A stretch of DNA of 64,000 nucleotides, taken from positions 3,286,001 to 3,350,000 of the forward strand of contig CM066308.1 in assembly GCA_033807695.1 (NCBI GenBank), in the 5' to 3' direction. Numbering within the stretch: position 1 is the stretch's first letter; every line of letters starts with the position of its first letter. The notes beneath the pieces are model-generated. The model did not search any database. It was not told where the DNA came from and saw only the letters and a list, made by a program, of their open reading frames with translations. Shown piece by piece: positions 46,784-58,700 of the stretch. Source of the DNA: Daedaleopsis sinensis (Eukaryota > Basidiomycota > Agaricomycetes > Polyporales > Polyporaceae). Both the position numbers and the translations under genes were made by a program.

Positions 46784-49700
46784 ATGATCGTCCGCCCCGC
46801 TGGCGCACTCCCCTCCCACCGCACGCGCTCCCAGTCCACCCCACCCCGCCGCCGCGCCAACAGCATCCCCGGACCAGCACTCCCATTACCAAAAGACGCA
46901 CACCCAGCGCTGCCCCACGTCCCCCAGCCGCCCACGTCCCCCCTCCGCGTCCTCCCCGGGCCTCCGAGTCTCGTAGGGCTCGCAGCATCCCCAAAGCACG
47001 GCAGCAGCCCCGCCCCCGCCAGCCCCAACCTCCTGCGCTCGATCTCCGGCAAGCGAGGGTTCTTCCGCCTCAGGCGGCCCACGAGCTCGAGCTCCAGCGC
47101 GGAGACGCGCCCCGCCCCCGCCCGCCCCCATGCACACGACCACGACCACGACCACAAACGCGTCGAGCATCCGCTGCGGGTGCAGATGCACACGCACAAC
47201 GCGCACAGCGGCAGCGCCCTCGGCATCACCGCCCTCATCAGCCCGCCCGCGGTGCCCCCACGGCCCCCACGCAACCCGGCACGGGTCGAGCACGGGCCCG
47301 TCGCACGTCCCGCGTCGCCCCCAGCTCCGTCCGGGCTCCCACGTCTGCGCGTTGGGGCAGAGGCAGAGGCAGGCCTGCGGGAGCTGCAGGCAGGCGCGGA
47401 CGCTGCGGAATGGGAGTTCCCTCTGCCGGTGAGTGCTAGCCCATTCGCATTCGCGTTCGTGTGCGCATCTGTTCCCGCCCTGCGCGTGCTTTTCGTCGGC
47501 TTTGCTTCGCCGCCGCCCTCTTCCGCTTCCGCTTCCACTTCCGCATCTTCTTCTCGCGCAGGCGTCGTCGGGGGCTTCGTCTGTCGCGTCACCGCGCGGC
47601 AGAAGGCGCGGGCGCATTACCACAAAGCTGCTACTGACGTCACCCTTTTCCCTCCGTCTTGCGTTCCCCGCGCCGCGGTCGCAGAGGGGCTCCGAGTTCC
47701 CGCTGCAGCGCAAGAAGAGCAAGAGCCGGCGGCTGAACACGGCGCGCATCATGCAGGACGCGAGCGCGCGCAGCGACGTCCCGTTCTCGACCGTCGACCG
47801 CACGATCCTCGAGGAGCTCCGGCAGAAGATCCGCGCGCGCGAGGCGCAGTTCGTCGTCCGCGGCGGGCGCAAGCACCACGCGTTCCCGCCCGACGAGGTC
47901 CCGTATCCGCGTTGTTACGACCGGCAGATGGTGGACCTGTGAGTCCCGCCCGCGCGCCCCCCCTGTCTCCCTGTATTGCAATTCGGTGCTGATGGTATGC
48001 TGGGCGGGGACGGTGGATTGTATAGGGACGTGTGGGACGACCTGTGGCAGATGCAGCTCGGCGGAAGCGTCACGATGCATGTGTTTGAAACGCCGCCTGC
48101 GCGAGTGTGAGTCCGGTGCCCGCTGCTCACACGGACAGTCGCTGACCACGCCAGGGCGGCCTCCGGTCAGGCTCGACCTGGGATGCGGTACGCGCCCTTG
48201 CGATCGAGCGGTGTATTGGGGCTGACGGCTTGTGCACTGGCAGGGACCGGCACGTGGATTTTGAATGCGGCGCGGGACTGGAAGGTGCGTCAGATAAACT
48301 CGCTCGCGCATCGAAGGAGGAAGCTAAGGCTAAGCGGCGGCGGACGCAATACAGGAAAGCTACTTTGTCGGTGCGCCGCCTCGACGATGTCCGCGCCGTG
48401 TATCTTTGTCTGAACGTGTTCTCCCCGACAGGTGTCGACGTCGTTCCTCTGCACCCGGACTTGCTTCAGGTCGGCTGCTTCGACCTTGCGTCACGGATTA
48501 CGTGGGTACAGGCGAACTTGTGAGTCTCGGACTTCTTCCATACCATCGTTGTGCGGAGGCTTCAGTGCACACGACCTGCTTCCCAAAATTCCCTCATCCA
48601 TGAATTCTGCTATACGGGGCAATTGCATACCGCCAGCTGGTTTGCCGAAGGACTGTGATGACCGTGACCGACGGTTGTGCTGACTGGTGTGGTTTACTAG
48701 CTTGGAGCGGCTCCCATTCCCAGACGAGGAATTTGACTACGTGTAAGTGGTTTTGGACGCAGTACGTATTGCGATCAGATCTGATGTGCTTCCCTCGCAG
48801 CCGTCTGGTCAGGGTTGCGCGAGGGGTGCCCGAGGACAAGGTGCGTCGCTAGTGTAGGCTAGCCATGTGTGATGTATGCTGACGCTGCGCTGTGGCTAGT
48901 GGGACGCTCTGCTCGAGGTACGTAGCGGTATGTCTTCCTGCCCAAAACGCACGACCCTGAGCGAGCCACGATAGGAAATCACACGTGTGATGAAGCCTGG
49001 CGGCGCGTTCGAGGTGAGTGCAGCTGCTTCCCTGAACACATCGCGATGGCGATTCTGACGCGGAGAAGATGTGGGAGGAAGATCTGCTGTTCCCCGGCAA
49101 GCGTCGTGGGAACGCCCACGTCTCCGTCATCGACACCTCGGACCCGACGCGCCCGCCCACCCCGCCGCACACGGACTCGTCCCACTCGTCCGAGCACGAC
49201 CGCCCGCCCCCCGCCTACGCCCTGCCCCGCTCCCCGCCGTTCAGCTACTCCTTCGACGACGTCTCCAGGGCGGAGCAGGCCCTTTTCGACGACGCCCGCC
49301 TGCCCCCGACAGACAGTGCCGCGCACACGCCCGTGCTCCTCCGCAGCCTCGACCGTCCGCCCGTGAACCCGCACGACCACTCGCTGCTCGAGACGATCTA
49401 CGACGAGATGCACGCCGCGCGGTTCATCAACCTCGAGCCCGTCTCGCTGCTCGCCAACATGCTGCCGCTGCACTTCAGAGGTCCGTACTCACACCTTCCA
49501 AGTTGAACGCATACAGTCGCTCACCGCGTGCAGCAGACGTCATCGCCCCTCCTCCGATAGTGATCACCTTCCCCCAACCGCCTGCGCCAGCTGCGCACCC
49601 CTTCGGCGAGCACCTGCCCTCGTCGCCCGACACGGCGGAGACGACGGACTCGGACCACAGCCACGGTGTAGAGAGCCCCACGGACGTAGGCCCGGGCACC

Positions 49701-50887
49701 TTCACGTTCCCGGCGGTGATCCACGCGCGCGACATGGCCCACGGCACGCCCTTCGTCACGCTCGACACGAGCAGGTACAGCGGGTTCTCGCCCACCGCCC
49801 TCCGGCGCGCGGCGCTGCCGCTGCCGCCGCCCGACGCCGCCCCGGGGCAGACCGCGGCGTTCTCGAGCACGAGCCCCGTCCTGATGTCCAAGATCACGAG
49901 CTACCTGGTCGCGCGCGGCAACCCGCTGCCGAACAAGACGGTGAACTTCGACCCGCGCTCGCTGAACCTGCTGCTCGCGCTGCGCGTGCACGAGGTGCTC
50001 GGGTGCGCGGAGCCCATGTGGGACTGGGTCGTCGACTTCCAGGAGACGGCCGCGCAGCAGCACGGGCAGCCCGTGCGCGGGGCCCCCGGCTCGCCGCGCC
50101 TGGGGACTCGCAGAGCGACGCGCCATCGCCGGCACCCGAAAGAGGATGCGCTCCTGGGCCTCACGCGGCAGGACTTCGACGCGCTCATGCGACGCTTCGA
50201 GCTGTGAGTCGCGTCCTTCCCTTCGCCCCTTCACGCACGCCTCTGGCATGCGCCCTCCTGTCCTGGTGCGCGGCCCTGGCCTTATCGCGCCGCCACACGC
50301 AGGAGGGTGCATGCCCGAGCCAGAGCCTGACCCTCTCCGTCCGCACGCACGCTGCAACAAGCTGACCGCCGTCGATTTGCATTTGCGCTCCGCGTTGCAG
50401 GGACATGAAGGCACGCATGTACCTCGGCGCCGCCGCGGAGGAGCGCCTCGGGTGGCCCGCGCCGCCCGCCGCCCGCTCGTCGTCCGAGGAGCGCGAGAGC
50501 TTCGAGGAGATGTGCGCGGCGTGGGCCGCGCACGAGCACCGGCTCGCCGCGCGCACGCCCGCCGAGGACCAGGAGACCGAGGCGACGCTGCGCGGGCGCC
50601 CGCCCCTCGTGCACCACGCCCACAGCCACACGCACGTCGCGACTCCGCGGGCGGCGTCCGCGGCGGAGGACCGGGCGCGGCGGCAGAGCGCGCCCCCGCG
50701 CGGCAGTTCGCATGGACGGGCGCGCGCGCAGACGTGCGCGGCCCCTCCGTCGGCGATGCCTGCGATGCTCTCGAGGCCCCCGCGCCCGTCCGTGTCACGG
50801 ACCAGTCTGCCGCACGAGGAGGAGGGGGAGGAGGAGTCGCCGCTGTGCAGCCGGACGGGGCGCATCTTCGTCGCGTGGAAGGCATGA
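46784..50887 (+). CDS. Large class I SAM-dependent methyltransferase with disordered extensions
   Basis: Rossmann methyltransferase of unknown substrate. A disordered, Pro/Ser/Arg-rich N-terminus of about 250 residues leads to RTILEELRQKIRAREAQFV and YDRQMVDLDVWDDLW. Motif I appears after splicing: VRLDLGCG-TGTWILNAARDWK. Then ESYFVGVDVVPLHPDLLQVG (acidic-loop region, here partly from a 16 nt exon), RITWVQANFLERLPFPDEEFDYV (motif II/III), RLVRVARGVPEDKWDALLEEITRVMKPGGAFEMWEEDLLFPG. Exon pieces include 48355-48370 (16 nt) and 48900-48917 (18 nt). A long insertion rich in Pro/Asp/Ser follows (49100-49760), then LMSKITSYLVARGNPLPNKTVNFDPRSLNLLLALRVHEVLG and another disordered tail ending TGRIFVAWKA. 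The layout resembles large basidiomycete methyltransferases of LaeA-like type, a similarity I only infer. Confidence 0.85.
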
Positions 50888-52270
50888 CCCCCGTGCGCAC
50901 GTTCTCCGCGCCCTGCGTCTGGGTACGAGTCTGATCCCGGGTCTGGGTGGCCTGGGTGGATGGATGGAGGTGGCGGCGGCGCACGCGTTCTAGGGAGGGC
51001 CTGCAGATCGCTGCTGCGGTGCCGCAGAATGCGTCCGCGCGCTCCCAAAGATGGGAGCGCCGCTGCCGTTCGTTGCCCGCGCACGTCGCAGAAACGAGCC
51101 CACGCACGCACCCGTCCGCCCGGATATGGCGATCGGAGTGGGGGCGAGGGGCGAGTGCCGCATATAGGCCACCCGGACGCCGCCGTGCTTCCCATTCGAG
51201 GCGCCCGACTCCCATGCGCGGGCGAGCGTGCAGGCAGCGCAGGCAGGGAGGGAAGCAGGCTGAGGCCAGGGAGGGAGACGCGGCCGGGCGCATGACTGGG
51301 GGCCTCGCGCGAGAACCCTGAGGAATCCAAGGAGCCCGCGCGCCTGGCCCGTTGCAGCAGCTTCCTATCGCGCACGGACGCGAAGATCAGATCCTGGAGC
51401 TCTGGAGGTCTTCTAGCTGGGAGGGGGCCCGCTCACGCACGGACCCGTTCTGGCACTCGTTCTGGGGCGCACTTGCCCCTGCGCTGACGGGCGTGTGTCC
51501 CCCAAAGGCTATTTCGAGGACCGGAACCCCGCCTGCAGCCCCACACTGCCGGTCCACGTCCACATCTGGCGTTTGCAAGAACGAGCCCCCCAGCTCCGTT
51601 CTCAGGCTCTGCGCCGCGCACGTCCCGATGCGGACGCCTCGTGCTAGCAGCTCGCACACGACGCCGCAGACCGAAATGGGCCGGGCCCCCGCGACCTCCG
51701 TTCTGGATCTGAAGGGCCCAGTACGCCGTGCACCGTGCACGCGTCCGCTTCGGTTCTTCCTTGACCTTCGCCTTCGCCTTCGCATTCACCAGCCTCTTCG
51801 CGTTCTAGAGCTCTCGTCCGACACCGGGGCGGGCGTGCGATATCGATTGGACGTGGACGGCGGCTGCGGGGTGGGATGCTATTCCCATGCGCCCGCCGCC
51901 ACGTCCCGCTTTGTCGCCGCCCGCGCTGCTGCTGATCCTCCTGGGTTCTATTAGTATCAATGCAGGCTCAGCTGATCAGCGACACGCGCACGCGCGCCTG
52001 CACTCTCCGCTCACGGCTGCACCGTGACCATCCTAAGCTTTCCCCGGTCTCTAAGCTTGCTGCCCGACCACGCAACTACCCTCCGTCCCAGGGCCATATT
52101 CGCCCGCCCGCGAAATATTGACGGCCCCGCTAGCAGCGTCTGACTGTCTGTTCCCCGATCACCGTCCTCGTACACCCACTCCCCCCACACACTCTCGTCT
52201 CACGCCGAATGTCCAGCTAGCTGTCCTATCTGTTTTCACGCCGCTTACGACCGTCTCGCGCTCTTCTCCT

Positions 52271-52306
52271 ACCCGCACCCGCACCCGCATCCGTATCCGT
52301 ATAAGC
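52271..52306. repeat. Hexamer array (ACCCGC/ATCCGT)
   Basis: Three copies of ACCCGC are followed by two of ATCCGT and a decayed copy. Confidence 0.8.
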
Positions 52307-52363
52307 CCCGGTAACTTATATGTTATTCGCTACTCATATTCGCCCCGCGCCGTCCTCCACGCC

Positions 52364-52424
52364 CGTATCTATCATCTATCACTATCACTATCATCTATCA
52401 CGCTCTATCCACTATCATCTACGT
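52364..52424. repeat. Degenerate TATCAC/TATCATC array
   Basis: Pyrimidine-biased short units (CTATCATCTATCACTATCAC pattern) repeat over about 60 bases. Confidence 0.75.
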
Positions 52425-52895
52425 CTACGTCCTGCGATGTGCCCGTCTACGTCTACATGTTGTCTGTCTGTACTCCGTGACTCCCGCGGCGCCCGCGCTG
52501 CATCCGAGATATTTTATGTATGTCCTTCGGTGCCCGGCCGCCCTGTTCGAATTCACGGGCCCGGGACAGCATCATCCACTGGCACGGCCTGGGCCTGGAG
52601 GCTTCAGGTGACGACGACTCGAAATCGCCCAGGTAGGCCCACCGTGGCCGCAGCGTTCAGTTTCCAAAGTGTCTCTTTCACGCTCGCAGCAGGAGCCCGA
52701 GCCTATCGTCGCGAATCCACCAACACGCCGCTCCATCGAGGCCTGCAGATAACAGTCAGTAATACTAACAGCCGCACCCGCGGCCGGCGTCCGAACACAG
52801 AAGTGCAGAAGTCCCCGCGGAAGTGCTCGCGGAAGTGTAGAAGTAGAAGTGCGGAAGGCGCGCGGCAGAAGGGAGAAGGGAGAAGGAGAATCACA

Positions 52896-52925
52896 ATCCC
52901 AATCCCAGTCCCAATCCCAGTCCCA
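52896..52925 (-). repeat. Hexamer array with G-quadruplex potential (GGGATT/GGGACT on minus strand)
   Basis: Five C-triplets spaced by three bases (AATCCC and AGTCCC units). The minus strand reads as five GGG runs with three-base loops, an ideal quadruplex motif. Confidence 0.8.
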
Positions 52926-54075
52926 GGATCCCATGGCCGGCCGTGCCAGACTGAGACTCCAGTGATTCGCTGACCGGATGCGGCCCGCGCCTTGGCAGAG
53001 AGCGCGAGCCATGATACCATACGTACGACGAGTTCAAACGTTCAAGTCCGGTCGGGGCTCCTATCAGTATGTGCTCTCGATTCCTGCTTTCATTCGGAGC
53101 GTCCTCTTCCTCCAGTCCGAGTTCGGGTCCGGCGGCGCGCTACATGTACACCGCAGTCGCCTCATCCCCAGCTTCAGCTGCTGGTAACCGAGGAATGCTC
53201 TGGAATGCTTCGAGTTCCCGTATTTGTATTACGTCTCGCGGTCCGCGGACGGCCTTCCATGTCGAGGATACTAGCCGCCAGCCGGGAACGGTGTCGCGCG
53301 TGCCATATATGGGCACGAAGGTTCGTCGGGGTGGTTTGTCGCCCCCGGGCCCGGTGCCCGTCGAGGCGTGGACCCGTTGAGATCTTGACAGCCCGCCGCG
53401 GCCGCGAGCGAGGGCGGTGGACACCGGGCGTGGGGCGTGGGCTTCTGGCCTCGATGTCGTCCGTCGCGGTCTGCGTGGATGCCGTACGAGCGCGTAGCAG
53501 GTGTATATCATTATTATACTATAGCTATGATTCCTGTGCGGATGTCTGCCGCGGCCGGTCGTCGGGATGATGCTTTGAAGTAGCGTGTACACCCGGGCTC
53601 TTATACAACGGAGACGACGTGGGGCGCCGTGAGTTCTAGCAGGAAGCCTGCTGCCTGCTTGCAAAAGCCATCTCGGGCGGGCGGCGGGCAGGAAAAATGG
53701 GGTTGGCCGGAGCATGGCGCAGACTCTCGAGCACTGGCAACTTGAAGCACACACACAGCGACGGGACGACGGCATCTTCAGGCTGCTCCCGGCGACTTCT
53801 CACTCGGCGGCGGGCGGGGCGGACGTTCGCTGCGCGTCCGTCCCCTCCGAGCTCGAGTCCGAGGCTTAGTCTACATTTCGCTAGGATGTGTGTCAGTCAC
53901 GCCGAGCGCTCCGGGAGCGGCGCGGGGTGCACATACCGTCGCGGTGCAGGCCCTCGGACGGGCTTCAGCTTCAGCGCTCAGCCTTCAGGGAACCGTGCGC
54001 GGCGCCTCACCGGCGAATACAGAACGGCCGGTGGTCTCTCAGACGTCGTGTCCGTTGATATTCATTCAGGCTACC

Positions 54076-54092
54076 GTGCGTGCGTGCGTGCG
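54076..54092. repeat. (GTGC)n microsatellite
   Basis: Four tandem GTGC units. A second short (GTGC) run lies at 54533-54548. Confidence 0.8.
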
Positions 54093-54780
54093 AGTGGCCC
54101 GGGACTGACGAGGCCTCGGCGAGCCCAATTATCCGGTTTGAGAGCAGCTCGGCGGATCCGAAGCTGCGCTACTGGACGGGTGCAGACTTTGCTCGGTGTG
54201 TAGTCTCCGCGCCTTCCTCCGTACTCCGCGTGCGTGCAGCGGTCGCGCACGGCGGCGGCGGCACGTACGGTGCATCCAGACTAGCTAGCCGGTGACAGCA
54301 GGCGCACGCGCACGCGCAGGCCCGGAGGAGAACTTGAACGTCGCCGCGTGCGCGTGTGCGCCCTCCATCCGAGATCGCACGACGGCGTCCACGATCTGGG
54401 CCGCGAACCCGAACCCGAGCCCGAGCCCAAACGCCTGCGTAGAAGTAGAAGAGGACGCCGCAGAGCGCAGAACAGCACAGAACCAGAACGGAGCAGAACA
54501 GAACAGCGCTGCGCAGAAGCCGTCAGCGTGCATGCGTGCGTGCGTGCGGGCGTCGGAGCACGGATCCAGAAGGCGCACTGACCAGCCGGGCATCGACGAC
54601 CCAGGCCCAGGGCGCGTGTGCGCATGTGCACGATGGCTTGCAGACTGAGACGGCGGGTGCTGGTGCTGGGACGGGAGCGCTGGGGCTCGAAGCCGATTCC
54701 CGAAGTGTTGCGAAGCGGGGAAGCAGGCTGCTCCGGGCGACGGGCCTGCCGCATTGGCATCCTCCCGTGCCCTGCGCACG

Positions 54781-54805
54781 CAGACGCAGACGCAGACGCA
54801 GACGC
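54781..54805. repeat. (CAGACG)4 hexamer array
   Basis: Four perfect CAGACG units. In translation it produces a spurious Ala-Ser run on the minus strand. Confidence 0.85.
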
Positions 54806-54890
54806 GGGCGTGCGAGCGATCTGAGCTGGGGGTCCGAGGGCCTGGCCGGCGCGGGCCCACGGCGGGGGTTGAGCTGAGGCTGAGGCTGAA

Positions 54891-54913
54891 GCTTGAGCTT
54901 GAGCTTGAGCTTG
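54891..54913. repeat. (GCTTGA)4 hexamer array
   Basis: Nearly four perfect GCTTGA units, preceded by degenerate GAGGCTGAGGCTGA. Confidence 0.85.
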
Positions 54914-54940
54914 CAGGACGCGCCCGGGAGTCGAGATCTT

Positions 54941-54972
54941 GGAGCCTGGAGCCTGGAGTCTGGAGTCTGGAG
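54941..54972. repeat. (GGAGYCT)4 heptamer array
   Basis: Two GGAGCCT then two GGAGTCT units, followed by GGAG. Confidence 0.85.
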
Positions 54973-55373
54973 AAGGAGGGCGGAGGCGGGAAGACGTCCA
55001 CTTGGGCAGTACGTATACCAGCCGGTGGGACTTCGGACGCCTCTGCACGGCCCGGCGGAGGACGCTTGAAATTGAACGGCGGGGCCGTGCCTGGCCATGG
55101 GAGCACCGCGCGCCGTTTCCAGAGCCCGTCTGCATCTTGCAGGCTTGAGAACGCGCGGTGGATCTGCAGATAAGCCGCAGTCCGCACGGCTGACCTGGCA
55201 GTGGGAGTGCCAGACACTTAATCACGCCTACGCCTGTGCAGGACTGCATTGACGGCCGGCGTGTGCATATCCCTAATCTGGCGGGGTGGTTATCTGCCAG
55301 GAGCCCGGCGTCGCGGTGCGAAATGGTGGCAGGAAACGACACGACTCACCTTGGTATAGCGGCGTCCAGTCCA

Positions 55374-55394
55374 GAGACTAGAGACTAGAGACTA
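55374..55394. repeat. (AGAGACT)3 heptamer array
   Basis: Three exact tandem AGAGACT units. Confidence 0.8.
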
Positions 55395-56255
55395 TAGATA
55401 ACCTCGCCCGGAGCCCAGATCACACAGGTGGCAGAGCGGGGAGAACCTTCGCGCCAAGACGGTGGCGCGGACCTAAGTGCGCACAAGGGCCGCTTCTGGC
55501 TGCTGGCTATTCGCGGACCGCAGGTGCAGGAGTCGCCAGGAGTCGCCGCATGCAGACTGACGATCTGCCGTACGAAGTTCGAACGACCGGCGATCTTGCG
55601 GTTGGCCGCAGGCTCTTGTGGGAAGTCATCCAGTAGTGCGCGGGGCGTGTTGTGGACCCGGTGGTATCGGTCGGGACCCGGGTTGTCATTTGTCGTCGTC
55701 GTGACTCGTCTCGTCTCGTCCGTTGCACTGGGGACTCTTGATGTCTGGTGAAGGAGGAAATGGGGTTTCTCAGCAGCTCAGTATGTATGTGCCTTGTACC
55801 TTGTTCCTGCGCTCCTGCAGCTCTTTGCCAACAGCTCGGATGCTCCCGCGAGCTGCGGACGTGCATGTGCCCCAGTGCCAGGGACGGGGAGCTGACGGTC
55901 TCCCGAGTGGAAACACCGTGACCCCGTTGTGCTCCCGCGGGGTTTCAGATAGGAGCTCCGGGAAGCAAGTCTCCAAGGGTTTAAGTCATGCTGAATCAGC
56001 GGTGGTCGGCGAGAGCTCGTTTATTATTTAAGACTTCAAATCGCTCACCATTAATATTGTAACGACCTGGTAACGACACCAGCTCGGTACTCGTACGCAG
56101 GGTGTCTGCGGAGACGGAGGCAAGGTGTCGTCCGCAACCACAACTTGGCTAGAACCCTCGGCATCAGTACTCGTGTTAGCGCGCTCAAGACGCATTTAGT
56201 AACCCCGACGGGCGGAGGCCCTAATCAGCCCTCCATTTCCGGAGATTGGCCGCCC

Positions 56256-56282
56256 GGGAAGGGGGAAGGGGGAGGAAGGGGG
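56256..56282 (+). repeat. Purine-only G-quadruplex candidate
   Basis: Runs of 3, 5, 5, 2 and 5 G separated by A or AA. The plus strand fits the canonical quadruplex pattern and is wholly purine. Confidence 0.75.
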
Positions 56283-58566
56283 CGCGATTTTGCGCAATTG
56301 GATTCGCAAGCAGGACGCGCGTGATACATTGCGGGCAGTTACCATCACAACGGGCCCCGCGCGCCTCGCCGTGACACAAGTGCGATCTACGCGGGTGCGC
56401 CAGCGTGACGGCGCTCACATTAGCGTGTGCATTCCATATCCGTCTGTCACGAAACATCGATTGACGAGCGGTTAACGCGAAGGCCCATGCGCACATTGTG
56501 CTGGTTTGCAGCGGGCGTCAGGAGCTCGATGGTGCACGACCACAATTCAGCACACACGGTGTGCAGCACATTGAAATTCTGCGGCGACGTGAGGGGACTC
56601 CGGCGCTGATTCGAGAATGGATACTATTAACCAGGAATGGTCCCTGAATGTGTACGGCATTCAGTCCAGAGCCAAGGAACAACGTCATGCTCACTGAACA
56701 TTGCATGCGCATCGTGAAACCGAAAACGGTTCTCAGCTATACCGAGACCCCGCGACCGCGCGAACAAGGTTGGAAGACGGGTCCGATAGTGCAAGGAGCC
56801 CGAGTACGCTCGACACCGGAGCAACGCAGCGACTCCGAACAGATCAAGAGCAATCCGCGGGGACATTCTGGGCCGTGTACGCACACAGGCCGTGGAAGTG
56901 CCGTGGACCTGGACATCGACGTCGTGCGTTGGCTGGCCACTCCGTGGCATGCGATGATGCCCACATGCGGCGCGAAGCCCCCTGCGCACACGAGGCCTCT
57001 GGCGGTGCAAACCTTTGCCCTAGACGGCAGTTCCGTTCCTCCTCGAGAGGCCGGCGGCAGTGAACCTATGACGCAATGACCTCATCTCCTTCCCAATCCA
57101 CTCGCCCTCGAATGCGAGACAAGTGCGGGAAGGATGACGACACTGGCACGACGGGGCGACCGGTGGGCGGGACGGAGGAAGCAGAGGGGACAGGTGTGGA
57201 AGAAGGCACTGTGGACGCGCCTCTCGGGAGAACAGAGGACAGTATGTGCTGTCGTAACCCCTCGGCGAGAGAGGCGGTCTAGCGTAGCGGAGCACCTCGA
57301 GATGACCGGAGCATATATATGACTTTCGGCATCCATGTGAAGGGCATGAGAGCGGTCCGTGAAGGGGGCCCAGGGCATGCACACCTGCGGCGCAAGTCGG
57401 CCCGCGCTGCGTCCGTACTGGGGCATGGGCACGCCTACAGCAGCTTGCGAACGTATCGCTGTCAGCCCGCTGATCTACAGAGACGAAACGGTGGGTTGGT
57501 GGACTCACGGACATTGATATGGCCGAGTTCTAACAGCAATTAATGCTGTAAGAGCTCCCCAGGTCGACTGGTCCGGTCAGTAGCCAAAGTTACGACTGAG
57601 GGGCGTCATCGTAGCTCTGAGAAAGACGGCGGGAGGTGGTGGGCGATTCAGAGCACTCAGCTGGACGGTCGGAAGGACGGAATGAGGAACGATTTGGGGC
57701 CCAAATCGGACACGCGGGCGTGAAACGGGCGGAGTGTGTCAGCACAGATATGGTAAGAGGGTTTGGGGGACTCCGGGGCTGACGGAAGCAGAAGATCCTG
57801 ATGGGTGACAGTGCATTCCTCGAGCCTCCGAGCAGCCGAGCGAGGGCACTTGCAGCCGCTGGCAGGCTGCCTGCATGTGGCCCCCGATGGAGCCCACAGA
57901 CGAGGACGCGCGCGCGGGCAGGGCGAGCGCGAGAGAGCACTCGAGGCTGCAGACCACTCGGGACGGACGAAGCACGGAGGCAATTTGCCACTCGGCGAAT
58001 GAGGAAAGAAACTTGCCGCATCCGGAACGAAGCTGCGTCAGACTACCGGTGCCAAGTATAGCGCGATTTGATTTGTGATCCCTCTTCTGGCCTCAGCCCG
58101 CATACCACACGGCCCCCCGCAGCGCGCGCGACACCAGCACCCGCCTGGGGGCTCGCGGTGGTCGCGCAGAGGAGGACGAGGGGGCAGCGCGTGGAGGGGG
58201 CAGGCTGTCTGGCAGGAGACGGAAATGGAGACGCGGCGGGGGAGCAGGAAGAGCGTCGCGCGTAAGGGTCTGGGCGCATGCCGAATCGGGGGGCAACGAG
58301 GTCGATCTTCGGCTAGCTCGGGATGGAAGGAGCCCCGATTGGGAGATGCCAGTGCGGGATCTGGGTGCGGTGCCTTGCTGCGAGAGTCACGAGCGGATGG
58401 AGAGGGCCGTGCGTGGGACAGGCAAGGAAGGAGGAGGTGACAGGGAAGCGGGCGGCCAGGACGAGCACTGGGCGTGTCGCAGGCGGAGGGGGTGATAAGA
58501 TAGTGCCAGGTGGCGTGGGAATGCCGGGTGCTGCCGGGTTGAGGATGGCGTTGTTTGTTTGATGGG

Positions 58567-58573
58567 TATATAT
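58567..58573 (+). promoter_or_regulatory. TATA box of the MADS gene
   Basis: TATATAT, 128-134 bp before the start codon. Confidence 0.55.
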
Positions 58574-58700
58574 GGGAGGGTGAGCGAAAATGGGAATCTT
58601 ATTTCCCTCTCAGAGCTCCTCTCCATTTCTGGTACGCGTCCGAATTGGGGGTGCTCGTCCTCCAAGTCGACCCCAACCCTTCCGTCCTCTTAACCAGCTC

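Larger units (their letters stand above)
50888..58700. other. 7.8 kb gene-free, repeat-rich block upstream of the MADS gene
   Basis: No ORF here shows protein-family features; long frames on both strands (e.g. 54285-55217, 53140-53775) are low-complexity and overlap one another. The block is GC-rich with many 6- and 7-nt tandem arrays (listed separately), alternating purine and pyrimidine runs, and potential G-quadruplexes. TATATAT at 58567-58573 is 130 bp before the MADS start. I read it as long regulatory DNA, possibly with an unrecognised non-coding transcript. Confidence 0.55.

Noticed and set aside
46735..47872. Long minus-strand ORFs over the methyltransferase 5' end
   Set aside because: Low-complexity antisense frames opposite a sense frame that joins to a clear methyltransferase domain.
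49521..51293. 590-residue minus-strand ORF
   Set aside because: Antisense to the methyltransferase; open only because of GC-rich codon bias, with Arg/Pro/Ala runs and no family features.
54281..55342. 310- and 353-residue minus-strand ORFs in the gene desert
   Set aside because: Two overlapping frames, both driven by short tandem repeats (Ala-Ser and Ala-Gln runs); no coherent protein.
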